Source: Prevotellaceae bacterium
GTDB lineage: Bacteria > Bacteroidota > Bacteroidia > Bacteroidales > Bacteroidaceae
Assembly: GCA_031262265.1 (NCBI GenBank)
Contig: JAISIB010000101.1
Span: forward strand, 1-7,590
Length of the DNA stretch: 7,590 nucleotides
Direction of reading: 5' to 3'
The position numbers were made by a program, and so were the translations under genes. Below, piece by piece: positions 1 through 6,131 of the stretch (positions are counted from its first letter, which is position 1; each line of letters opens with the position of its first letter). Under the pieces are notes generated by a model that saw only the letters and a list, made by a program, of their open reading frames with translations, was not told the DNA's origin and did no database searches.

Positions 1-28
1 CATTTAAGTATCAGACTACGCCGAGGGC

Positions 29-733
29 TTATGCTACCGGTTCCGGCGCAATCAGTTTGTAGCCTTTACCATGTATATTGATAATCTCAATAGACGGATC
101 GGGTTTCAAATGCTTACGCAACTTGGTGATGTACACGTCCATGCTACGGGCATTGAAATAGTTATCATCAATCCAGATAGTTTTCAGTGCATAGTCACGC
201 TGCAAAATCTCATTGGCATGCGCACACAAGAGCGACAACAGTTCCGACTCTTTCGTCGTCAACTTCGTGGCCGCCTCCCCGTCGCTTAGCAGTTGCTTCT
301 GCGTATCAAACGTGAACTTACCTAACTTGTACACAACACTATCCCGAGTCTTCTTACCACGCACGCGGCGCAAGATAGCTTCGATACGGAAAGTCAGCTC
401 TTCCATACTAAACGGTTTCGTAATGTAGTCGTCGCCGCCAATCTTAAATCCTTCGAGAATATCCTCTTTTAGCGTCTTCGCCGTTAGGAAGATAATAGGT
501 ATCTCCGGATTGATTGCCCGCACTTCTTTGGCCAAAGTAAAACCATCTTTCTTCGGCATCATCACGTCAAATACGCACAAGTCGTACTTGTTCTTTAAGA
601 AAGCCCGATAACCGGCTTCACCGTCGGGATACAATTCGGCCATAAAGCCCTTTGCTTGCAGGTACTCCCGCAACAACATGCCAAGATTCTCATCATCTTC
701 GCACATCAAAATTTTCAGTTTGTTTTCATCCAT
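29..733 (-). CDS. rprY: RprY-like OmpR/PhoB-family response regulator
   Basis: Cytoplasmic DNA-binding response regulator of 234 residues, the normal length for the OmpR/PhoB family, and complete. The receiver domain covers about residues 6-122: acidic pocket E12-D13-D14, phosphoacceptor D56 in FDVMMP, switch T84 in LTAK, and K106 in TKPF. A winged-helix Trans_reg_C domain covers about 134-229 and ends in the usual HGKGYKL wing. The ATG overlaps the last 8 bp of the upstream kinase gene, which fixes the start and implies translational coupling and a shared transcript. The protein closely resembles what I recall of Bacteroides RprY, a regulator first found through a tetracycline-resistance effect and tied in Porphyromonas gingivalis to oxidative stress; those roles are literature knowledge, not visible here. 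Its targets cannot be read from this window. Three cysteines (C11, C53, C170) lie in the receiver domain or the effector helices. The stop is TAA, with only 28 bp of sequence beyond it. Confidence 0.93.
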   Translation of the reverse strand: MDENKLKILMCEDDENLGMLLREYLQAKGFMAELYPDGEAGYRAFLKNKYDLCVFDVMMPKKDGFTLAKEVRAINPEIPIIFLTAKTLKEDILEGFKIGGDDYITKPFSMEELTFRIEAILRRVRGKKTRDSVVYKLGKFTFDTQKQLLSDGEAATKLTTKESELLSLLCAHANEILQRDYALKTIWIDDNYFNARSMDVYITKLRKHLKPDPSIEIINIHGKGYKLIAPEPVA

Positions 734-2174
734 GTCTTTGATGTTTTAATAAAGGTAATGTAATAATAAACTTCGTTCCTACGCCCCATTCACTTTCCAC
801 GCGAATAGTGCCCTTATGATCGACAATGATCTTTTTCACGTATGCCAAGCCCAACCCGAAGCCTTTGACGTCATGCAGGTTGCCGGTATGTACGCGATAG
901 AACTTATCGAATATCTTCCGTTGATTTTCCTTTTTAATACCGATACCGTTGTCCCCGATGGAAATATTCAGACGGCCGAGTTCGTCCCATGTACGTACCT
1001 CCAACCGCATTTCTTCGTCAGGCTTCTTATATTTGACGGCATTGTCCATCAGATTGAATATGACGTTTGTCAAATGCATCTCGTCCGCAAACACGATCGG
1101 GTCGGTCGCGTCCAAGCGTGAAGAAATCTTTCCGTCATACTTTTCTACTTTCAACGTAAACGTATTGATAACGCCGGATATCAGCTCGTTGGCGTCCACT
1201 TCCTTCATCTTCAAGACCGCTTTCTGCCGCTCGAACATAGACATCTGCAAGACTTTCTCCACCAAAAAGCGCAAACGCTTGGTCTCGTCGTTGATAATAC
1301 CGGAAATATGCTGAAACATCTGCGGAGACTTCCCTACGCCCGGATCTTTCAGCATCTGCGCGGCCAACGAAATAGTAGATATGGGGGTCTTAAACTCGTG
1401 CGTCATATTGTTGACGAAATCGTGCTTCATCTCCGAGAGTTTCTTTTGACGGAAAACAATAAGTAACGTGAAAACAAACGTCAACAACAACACACCCGTC
1501 AATACCATCGAAGGAACCATAAACGTAACGGAGGTAAAGATAAAGTTCTCTCTACTCGGGAAGTGCACTTTGATCAGACTCATCTTGGCCGGCGGGTCAT
1601 TCGGAAAAAGTGTCTGCGAAATAGCATGATCTGCTCCCTTATCTTCCCAATCCGAGCACCGATAGACCTCCTCTCCGTCTCGATCTATCACGCAGAAATG
1701 ATAGAGAATCTTAATTCCGTTGTTATCCAGTTCCTCTTTCAGCATACTATCCAAGTCTTTGAACTCTACCCGCTCGGAGATAGGAATATTGCCCGCGCTT
1801 TGTATCATTTGAAACGCGACTTCATCCAATAAAGCACGCTGATACATGAAGCGATTCTTAATCGCTTCGGAAAGGTTCCTTGCAGCTTGCGATATGGAGC
1901 TTGCCGATCTCCTCGCGGCATTGCTTCGATACCCTTGAGAATCCGTCCCACTACCGCGCATCTCCACGCTATAGATATCATTGAAAAGCCACGTCTGCGT
2001 CTCGGCTGTTTCCAACCGCCTCGACAACTGATACAAGCTACGCTTGACCGAAGTATCGAACTGCTCGTTGCGAGTCTTTATAATTTCCTCGATGTATTTC
2101 ACCTGTAAATACAGCAAACCGAGAAAAGAGAAAGCCATCACAACACCTAAAATCCAAATAGCCGACTTTTTCAT
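726..2174 (-). CDS. rprX: RprX-like membrane sensor histidine kinase
   Basis: Inner-membrane sensor kinase of 482 residues, complete, and partner of the response regulator that follows it. Transmembrane helix 1 is at about residues 5-25 and helix 2 at about 218-241, enclosing a periplasmic sensor region of about 190 residues with no recognised domain name. The H-box has the phosphoacceptor H259 in MTHEFKTP. The ATPase domain shows the N-box (N374, N378 in NLMDNAVKY), G1 box D408-N-G-I-G412, an F-box around F422-F425 and a G2 box G438-F-G-L-G442. All catalytic motifs are intact, so it should be an active kinase for RprY. The only two cysteines, C161 and C173, both fall in the predicted periplasmic part. 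It overlaps rprY by 8 bp (ATGGATGA), so the pair is one transcription unit. The ATG at 2174 is followed directly by a KKSAIW-type signal anchor, which supports the start. A 351-bp AT-rich gene-free stretch lies upstream. Confidence 0.92.
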   Translation of the reverse strand: MKKSAIWILGVVMAFSFLGLLYLQVKYIEEIIKTRNEQFDTSVKRSLYQLSRRLETAETQTWLFNDIYSVEMRGSGTDSQGYRSNAARRSASSISQAARNLSEAIKNRFMYQRALLDEVAFQMIQSAGNIPISERVEFKDLDSMLKEELDNNGIKILYHFCVIDRDGEEVYRCSDWEDKGADHAISQTLFPNDPPAKMSLIKVHFPSRENFIFTSVTFMVPSMVLTGVLLLTFVFTLLIVFRQKKLSEMKHDFVNNMTHEFKTPISTISLAAQMLKDPGVGKSPQMFQHISGIINDETKRLRFLVEKVLQMSMFERQKAVLKMKEVDANELISGVINTFTLKVEKYDGKISSRLDATDPIVFADEMHLTNVIFNLMDNAVKYKKPDEEMRLEVRTWDELGRLNISIGDNGIGIKKENQRKIFDKFYRVHTGNLHDVKGFGLGLAYVKKIIVDHKGTIRVESEWGVGTKFIITLPLLKHQRHG

Positions 2175-2178
2175 GCTG

Positions 2179-2186
2179 CAAAATTA
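2179..2186 (-). promoter_or_regulatory. Candidate -7 box of rprX promoter
   Basis: On the minus strand the bases read TAATTTTG, an exact match to the Bacteroidetes -7 consensus TAnnTTTG, and are followed by CAGC and then the rprX ATG. No TTTG is found 19-21 bp upstream, so the -33 element is missing or degenerate. If the box is used, transcription would begin at or within a few bases of the start codon, giving a leaderless or nearly leaderless mRNA. A chance match in AT-rich DNA is quite possible. Confidence 0.27.
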
Positions 2187-2307
2187 ACACTTTTGCATTT
2201 TAACACTCTACTATCATTCACAGATTTTTTAATTATCGACTAAAATTTGCTATAAAAATAACATTATTCGACAGTTAATCCATTAATATAACAATTAACT
2301 CCGCCTG

Positions 2308-2346
2308 ATTGTTCAACTAAATTTCCGAATTTTTAAAAAGAACAAT
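2308..2346. repeat. AT-rich inverted repeat upstream of rprX
   Basis: Arms ATTGTTC (2308-2314) and GAACAAT (2340-2346) are perfectly complementary over 7 bp. Between them lies a smaller inverted repeat, AAATT (2319-2323) and AATTT (2328-2332), around a 4-base TCCG loop. It sits about 134 bp upstream of the rprX start, so it could be an operator for a dimeric regulator, including RprY itself, or part of a transcript end for the lipoprotein gene. Such arms also occur by chance in AT-rich sequence, and nothing here decides between these readings. Confidence 0.35.
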
Positions 2347-2381
2347 TAAAACCTGCGATTTTAGGCCTGAAAGAGCGTGTA

Positions 2382-2474
2382 TCAGCCACTCGTGAACACA
2401 AGCGGCTTTGATAGAAAAATAAGCGAGTTCGTTGTTTCAACGAGCGGGTTAGTTATTTTCATAAGCTCGTAAGA
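2382..2474. repeat. 93-bp direct repeat, copy 1
   Basis: This segment matches 3966-4058 base for base at a constant offset of 1584 bp, with no gaps and 11 mismatches (82 of 93 identical). The longest identical blocks are 2387-2410 (24 bp), 2431-2446 (16 bp) and 2461-2474 (14 bp). On the minus strand it begins 52 nt after the stop codon of the lipoprotein gene. Inside it, GCG-AGTTCG... at 2423-2440 and GCGGGTTAG... at 2444-2461 are related (13 of 18 identical), giving a 21-bp period. An 8-bp stem (2429/2430 region around a TTT loop at 2435-2437) can form in this copy but is broken in the other copy. It has no evident terminal inverted repeats or coding content. Confidence 0.85.
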
Positions 2475-2525
2475 ACTGAACATCCCATTTGCGATGGTTT
2501 TCGTAAGTGAGGGGTTCGCTATTAC

Positions 2526-3764
2526 TTACCACTTCTTTAATTTGATACGCACCAATAATGGATTATCATCTTCTTTCATCGCCGAACAAATCTCCACCAA
2601 GCGCGAATACTGCTTGCTGAAAGCTTCCCATTGCTGCGTAGTCAATCGCTTCTTGTAAGCCTCGTATCCACGAAGTAAGAAGCTAGACCGCAAAGGCCAA
2701 ATGAGATAGTCTTCATCCATATACATGGGAAAATCTACCACCCTCAGTTTAATTGTAACACCTTTCATGTATATATCATCCATGATTAGATTACCCGTCA
2801 ACACTTGCTTCGTCTGCTTGGAATAGAGCGAAAAATAGCCACCGTGTTGTTTATCCCCTTTCTTAGCATAGGTACCAACCCATACAAAGGCAGAATTTAT
2901 CCCCATACCTCCGGATCGGGCATAAACAGGAAGCATCCTGTCTCTTATTTTTTGCATTTCCATTGAAGCTTGACTGGCATCTGTAATATCTTCAAACAAA
3001 CTTGAATCAATCTTTTGACTGCCATAGTCTACATAATAGGCATACGATATATCCTTCTCTTTACTAATTCGATAAATAGTATCGCAATAGGGATATTTGA
3101 AATAAATGTCATCATCATACGAAGACAAGGCATTATTATCAATAGTCATACCACTAATAACAGCCGCCGACGGCGACACGGGAAAAAAGTCGTTGCCAAA
3201 CTCATCACGGCCGTCTAATATGCATAGCAAGTTATACTTATCATAAAGGGTTCGTTGATGCACTAAGTAAGAGCTTTCCGTAAAAGGAATAATATCTTCA
3301 CCTACATACTCTGTCACAGACGCCTGTTTCTCGTGCAAGAATCTGCCGAGCGAATCATACGTGAGTACTTTCCCATAAGTAACCATTTTAATGTCCGAGT
3401 TGTCGGTTAAAGTAAAATCTCTCATGTCGATATAGTCGCCCGGGCCTTGTCCGCGCCGGTCTATCTTAAAAAGGAATCTCCCACCCTCATCGAATGCCAA
3501 TAATCGAGAATTCACAACACCCGACTTGATATAGTATTTATCGTTCCGAATAATTATCTTTCTGATGCCCGTAAGCAGACCTTCCCGCGTAGTTTCCAGC
3601 GGAATCAATTCAACAGATTCGGCAATATCAGACAGTTTCAAGGTCATATCTCCCTGAATATCTATCGGGATAGTCTCTATGTCCACTGACGCCCGTTTGG
3701 AGGAGGTCGAACAGGACGTAAAACAAAAGATCGTTAGACTGATAATAAGTAGATTGGTTCTCAT
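2526..3764 (-). CDS. 6-bladed beta-propeller lipoprotein
   Basis: Predicted lipoprotein of 412 residues from the Bacteroidetes '6-bladed beta-propeller' family (the BF3164-like group); its biochemical role is unknown. Residues 1-17 form a signal peptide with a hydrophobic core (LLIISLTIFCF), and the lipobox FTSC puts the lipidated cysteine at C18. The residues after it (STSSKR) lack the acidic patch that sends Bacteroides lipoproteins to the cell surface, so a periplasm-facing location is more likely; that is inference. The family-typical RRGQGPGDY motif lies at 103-111, after blade-like strands (RLLAFDEGGRFLFKI). The ATG at 3764 is chosen because it places the signal peptide at the N-terminus; an in-frame TTG at 3806 would add 14 residues in front of it. 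The gene stands alone, with 322 bp upstream and 351 bp downstream free of genes, a copy of a 93-bp repeat on each side, and lower local G+C than pgi. It appears intact. Confidence 0.85.
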   Translation of the reverse strand: MRTNLLIISLTIFCFTSCSTSSKRASVDIETIPIDIQGDMTLKLSDIAESVELIPLETTREGLLTGIRKIIIRNDKYYIKSGVVNSRLLAFDEGGRFLFKIDRRGQGPGDYIDMRDFTLTDNSDIKMVTYGKVLTYDSLGRFLHEKQASVTEYVGEDIIPFTESSYLVHQRTLYDKYNLLCILDGRDEFGNDFFPVSPSAAVISGMTIDNNALSSYDDDIYFKYPYCDTIYRISKEKDISYAYYVDYGSQKIDSSLFEDITDASQASMEMQKIRDRMLPVYARSGGMGINSAFVWVGTYAKKGDKQHGGYFSLYSKQTKQVLTGNLIMDDIYMKGVTIKLRVVDFPMYMDEDYLIWPLRSSFLLRGYEAYKKRLTTQQWEAFSKQYSRLVEICSAMKEDDNPLLVRIKLKKW

Positions 3765-3837
3765 TGTACTACATATTCTTAGGGTTAATACTTTATTGCA
3801 ATTCAAAATATCACAATTGTGTGCTTTCCGAATGCCA

Positions 3838-3868
3838 CAAAGATGAAAAGAAAAATTGTATTAGCAAA
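3838..3868 (-). promoter_or_regulatory. Candidate Bacteroidetes promoter for the lipoprotein gene
   Basis: On the minus strand, TTTG (3868-3865) is followed after 19 bp by CATCTTTG (3845-3838). This fits the Bacteroidetes primary-sigma pattern of TTTG at -33 and TAnnTTTG at -7: the first box is perfect, the second matches 5 of 6 defined bases, and the spacer is in the usual range. Transcription would start near 3831 and give a leader of roughly 65 nt before the ATG at 3764. Position and spacing are supportive, but it is found by eye only. Confidence 0.5.
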
Positions 3869-3932
3869 AGAAATCCACAAAAACCAGACTTGTCATATTT
3901 TTAGCAAGACAAACGAGGATACTTTTTGACGG

Positions 3933-3953
3933 AAAAACATCAAGAAGAGATGT
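3933..3953 (-). terminator. Weak terminator-like hairpin after the HAD gene
   Basis: Read on the minus strand, ACATC (3953-3949) and GATGT (3941-3937) form a 5-bp stem with a 7-base loop, followed by a run of T residues (3937-3933). It lies about 134 nt after the HAD stop codon and before the candidate lipoprotein promoter, the right place for ending the lysS operon transcript. The stem is short and not GC-rich, so it may be weak or fortuitous. Confidence 0.3.
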
Positions 3954-3965
3954 CGTGAGACAACC

Positions 3966-4058
3966 TCAGTCACTCGTGAACACAAGCGGCTTTGTTAGCA
4001 AATTTAGCGAGTAAGTTGTTTCAACGAGCGAGTTAGATATTTCAATAAGCTCGTAAGA
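3966..4058. repeat. 93-bp direct repeat, copy 2
   Basis: Second copy of the repeat also found at 2382-2474, in the same orientation, 82 of 93 bases identical and without gaps. On the minus strand it begins 29 nt after the stop codon of the HAD gene. The 21-bp internal period is clearer here: 4007-4024 and 4028-4045 agree at 15 of 18 positions, and the next step (from 4049) keeps a trace in GCTCGTAAGATA against GCGAGTTAGATA. With copy 1 it brackets the lipoprotein gene. Only a 4-bp stem (GTTG/CAAC) remains where copy 1 can form 8 bp, so a conserved RNA hairpin is not supported. Confidence 0.85.
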
Positions 4059-4086
4059 TAGGGAGATAAGTAATTTGGAACTGCGA

Positions 4087-4749
4087 TTATCTATCAATCT
4101 CATTCCATCGTTCCGACAGCTCGTTCATCGAATGAAAGAGCAAATCGGCACCGGCATCCAACAAGACATCGTCACTCAGCGGCCCTGTATTCACGGCAAT
4201 CGTAAAAATACCGGCAGCTACGGCGGATTGTATGCCCAGCGGCGCATTTTCGACCACGACAGCCTCATCGGCTGTCAATCCGCCCTTTTGTAGAGCCATC
4301 AAGTAAGGCTCGGGATCCGGTTTGCCGTGCTTTACGTCGAAAGCCGTGACCATGCGTTCGGGAACAAACGTATGCGGGAAATATTTATCCAAACGTTCCA
4401 ACAACGAGCTTTGTCCGGAACCCGTCACAATCATAGGAATTAGTCCGGCAGCCTTGACTTTTTGCAAAACCTTCCAAGCTCCCGCCATCGGTTTTACTTC
4501 GGGAAAGCGGTTGAACGCTTCTGATTTTTCCGCATAGATTTGTTGGATTTCTTCGGGCGACGCTTCTTTGCCGCGCTCACGCAGGCTGACGATATTGATG
4601 GTACCCGCGCCTGTACGCCCCTCGTGCAGAAATGCTTCCGCACGAGAGAACGTAAAACCATGTGCCGTCATTGCTTGATGCCATGCTTCGGCATGATAAG
4701 GCATCGAGTCGAAAAGAACGCCGTCCATGTCGAACAGGACTGCTTTCAT
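4087..4749 (-). CDS. HAD-superfamily phosphohydrolase, BT2127-like (probable inorganic pyrophosphatase)
   Basis: Soluble HAD-superfamily enzyme of 220 residues with a small helical cap (beta-phosphoglucomutase-like subgroup). Motif I is DMDG with nucleophile D7 and acid/base D9; motif II is T109 in VTGSGQ; the motif III lysine is K143 in KHGKPDPEPY; motif IV is E167-N168 in VVENAPLG. Cap residues E43 (HEGRTG) and K75 also stand out. By memory the sequence aligns along its whole length with B. thetaiotaomicron BT2127, with a constant offset of four residues putting D7, D9, E43 and T109 on its D11, D13, E47 and T113. BT2127 was shown to hydrolyse inorganic pyrophosphate, so that is the favoured activity over beta-phosphoglucomutase. 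The ATG overlaps the pgi stop (ATGA), making it the last gene of the lysS-gpsA-pgi operon. Family and motifs are certain; the substrate is inference. Confidence 0.88.
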   Translation of the reverse strand: MKAVLFDMDGVLFDSMPYHAEAWHQAMTAHGFTFSRAEAFLHEGRTGAGTINIVSLRERGKEASPEEIQQIYAEKSEAFNRFPEVKPMAGAWKVLQKVKAAGLIPMIVTGSGQSSLLERLDKYFPHTFVPERMVTAFDVKHGKPDPEPYLMALQKGGLTADEAVVVENAPLGIQSAVAAGIFTIAVNTGPLSDDVLLDAGADLLFHSMNELSERWNEIDR

Positions 4750-6089
4750 GAGAGGCGTGTGCGCAATCGTTTGGTTTCTTCTTCGTAGCCCGGTTTGTCG
4801 AGTAGCGCAAACATATTTTTCTTGTAAGCTTCTACGCCCGGCTGATCAAAAGGATTGACGCCCAGAATATAGCCGCTGATGCCGCACGCAATTTCAAAGA
4901 AGTAAAGAAGTTGACCTATGTAGCGTTCGTTCAGACGAGGGAGACTGATGTGAATATTTGGAACGCCGCCGTCTATATGTGCCAATTGTGTGCCGAGTTC
5001 GGCCATTTTGTTCACTTCGTCTACGTGTTTGCCGGCCAAGAAATTCAGTCCGTCCAGATTTTCTTCATCGCTCGGTATCGTCAATGCATGGTTCGTTTGC
5101 TCAATGGATACGACCGTTTCAAATATGCTACGTTCTCCGTCTTGTATCCATTGACCCATGGAGTGCAAGTCCGTAGAGAAATCTACTGCCGCAGGAAAGA
5201 TTCCTTTGTGTTCCTTACCCTCAGACTCCCCGTAAAGCTGCTTCCACCACTCACTGACGTAGTGCAGTTTCGGATTATAGTTGACAAGAATCTCTATCTT
5301 CTTTCCTTGTTTGTATAACTCATTGCGCACGGCTGCGTAGATAGCCGCCGGATTTTCCTCGAAAGGCACATGGACTCCGCAAGCGACTTCCATCTCGCGC
5401 GCACCGCCTACCAATGCTTCGATATCCAAGCCGGCTACGGCAATCGGCAACAGTCCGACAGGCGTCAACACAGAGAAGCGACCGCCTATGTTATCCGGAA
5501 TGATATACGAGGTATAGCCTTCTTTATCGGCCGTGATGCGTGCTGCTCCTTTCTTGGCATCCGTTATGGCTACGATAACCTGCTTCGCCATCTCTTTGCC
5601 GCGCTGCTCTTCACATTGCCTTTTCAACAGACGAAAAGCCAGAGCGGTCTCGGTCGTAGTGCCTGATTTGGAAATATTAATCACGCCGAAAGTCTTCGTC
5701 TTCAAGTAACTTGTCAGTTCGTACAAGTAATCTTCGCTGATGTTGTGACCGGCATAGAGTATCAACGGACTACCATGACGCTCTGTCTCGTATATGCCGA
5801 AACTGTTAGACAGGGACTCAATTACTGCACGCGCCCCCAAATAGCTACCACCAATGCCGGCAACCACCACTACCTCGCAATTGTCGCGCAGACGTTGGGC
5901 GGTTTGTTTCAGTTCGGAGAGAAATTCGGGCGTCAGAGACGACGGTAGATGTAGCCAACCCAAGAAATCATTTCCTTTGCCGGTACCATTTTCGAGGGAT
6001 CTCAGTGCATCTGTCGCGCGTTGCTTATATGCAGCGACAGAGGCTCTTGAAATAAATTCAAAAGTCTTTTCAATAGTTAGTTTTATCAT
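4746..6089 (-). CDS. pgi: Glucose-6-phosphate isomerase
   Basis: Cytoplasmic glycolytic enzyme interconverting glucose 6-phosphate and fructose 6-phosphate. It has 447 residues, the short bacterial form also found in Gram-positives rather than the roughly 550-residue E. coli type, and is complete. Phosphate-binding segments are GIGGSYLG at 78-85 and SKSGTTTETAL at 140-150. Both family signatures are present: DNIGGRFSVLTPVGLLP at 199-215 and the C-terminal one ending FDQPGVEAYK at 414-423. Catalytic residues are E288 in YGESEG, H309 in DLHSMGQ and K423, which sit two positions below E290, H311 and K425 of the Geobacillus stearothermophilus enzyme. The start ATG lies 42 bp after the gpsA stop, and the stop overlaps the HAD start by 4 bp. 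I see no internal promoter in the 42-bp gap, so it should be transcribed with lysS and gpsA. Confidence 0.97.
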   Translation of the reverse strand: MIKLTIEKTFEFISRASVAAYKQRATDALRSLENGTGKGNDFLGWLHLPSSLTPEFLSELKQTAQRLRDNCEVVVVAGIGGSYLGARAVIESLSNSFGIYETERHGSPLILYAGHNISEDYLYELTSYLKTKTFGVINISKSGTTTETALAFRLLKRQCEEQRGKEMAKQVIVAITDAKKGAARITADKEGYTSYIIPDNIGGRFSVLTPVGLLPIAVAGLDIEALVGGAREMEVACGVHVPFEENPAAIYAAVRNELYKQGKKIEILVNYNPKLHYVSEWWKQLYGESEGKEHKGIFPAAVDFSTDLHSMGQWIQDGERSIFETVVSIEQTNHALTIPSDEENLDGLNFLAGKHVDEVNKMAELGTQLAHIDGGVPNIHISLPRLNERYIGQLLYFFEIACGISGYILGVNPFDQPGVEAYKKNMFALLDKPGYEEETKRLRTRLS

Positions 6090-6131
6090 ACGAATTAAGA
6101 TAGATATTAAAGTACTCTTTTATTTCGATAG

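Larger units (their letters stand above)
2175..2525. other. Gene-free stretch between lipoprotein gene and rprX
   Basis: This 351-bp stretch has no convincing coding sequence on either strand. From the rprX end it holds a -7-like box close to the rprX start codon, an AT-rich run of about 150 bp, a 7-bp inverted repeat (2308-2346), one copy of the 93-bp repeat (2382-2474), and a short inverted repeat overlapping the stop codon of the lipoprotein gene (GTAAGT at 2503-2508 and ACTTAC at 2524-2529). It should contain the promoter of rprXY and the 3' end of the lipoprotein transcript. Confidence 0.8.
3765..4086. other. Gene-free stretch between HAD gene and lipoprotein gene
   Basis: This 322-bp stretch holds no convincing gene. 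In minus-strand order it has the second copy of the 93-bp repeat just after the HAD stop codon, a weak terminator-like hairpin (3933-3953), a promoter-like pair of boxes (3838-3868), and about 65 bp of presumed leader before the lipoprotein start. The leader contains a 10-bp perfect palindrome, CACAATTGTG at 3812-3821. The order repeat, terminator, promoter, gene fits the end of the lysS-gpsA-pgi-HAD transcript and the start of a separate transcript. Confidence 0.75.

Noticed and set aside
2341..2474. Small peptide encoded in the repeat (minus-strand frame reading LTRSLKQ...)
   Set aside because: There is no start codon in the frame in copy 1, and copy 2 has in-frame TAA codons at the matching place.
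2382..2479. Copy 1 as a MITE with terminal inverted repeats (TCAG...CTGA)
   Set aside because: Only 4 bp match at the ends, copy 2 lacks the CTGA end, and no target-site duplication is visible.
2503..2529. Hairpin GTAAGT/ACTTAC as terminator of the lipoprotein gene
   Set aside because: It overlaps the stop codon, has a 15-base loop, and is not followed by a T run on the minus strand.
3765..3806. Longer lipoprotein reading frame starting at TTG 3806
   Set aside because: It would add 14 residues with Cys and Arg in front of the hydrophobic segment and bury the signal peptide. The ATG at 3764 gives a standard lipoprotein N-terminus.
3812..3821. Perfect palindrome CACAATTGTG as an operator of the lipoprotein gene
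   Set aside because: It is only 10 bp, does not extend, and there is no second site or known regulator to match. It is mentioned in the gene-free stretch but not called as a site.
2382..4058. CRISPR array
   Set aside because: There are only two copies 1.6 kb apart with a gene between them, and the internal units have no spacers.
4911..5318. Plus-strand reading frame of 135 codons
   Set aside because: It lies wholly antisense to pgi, whose catalytic motifs are intact. It has no recognisable domain and is best explained as a shadow frame.
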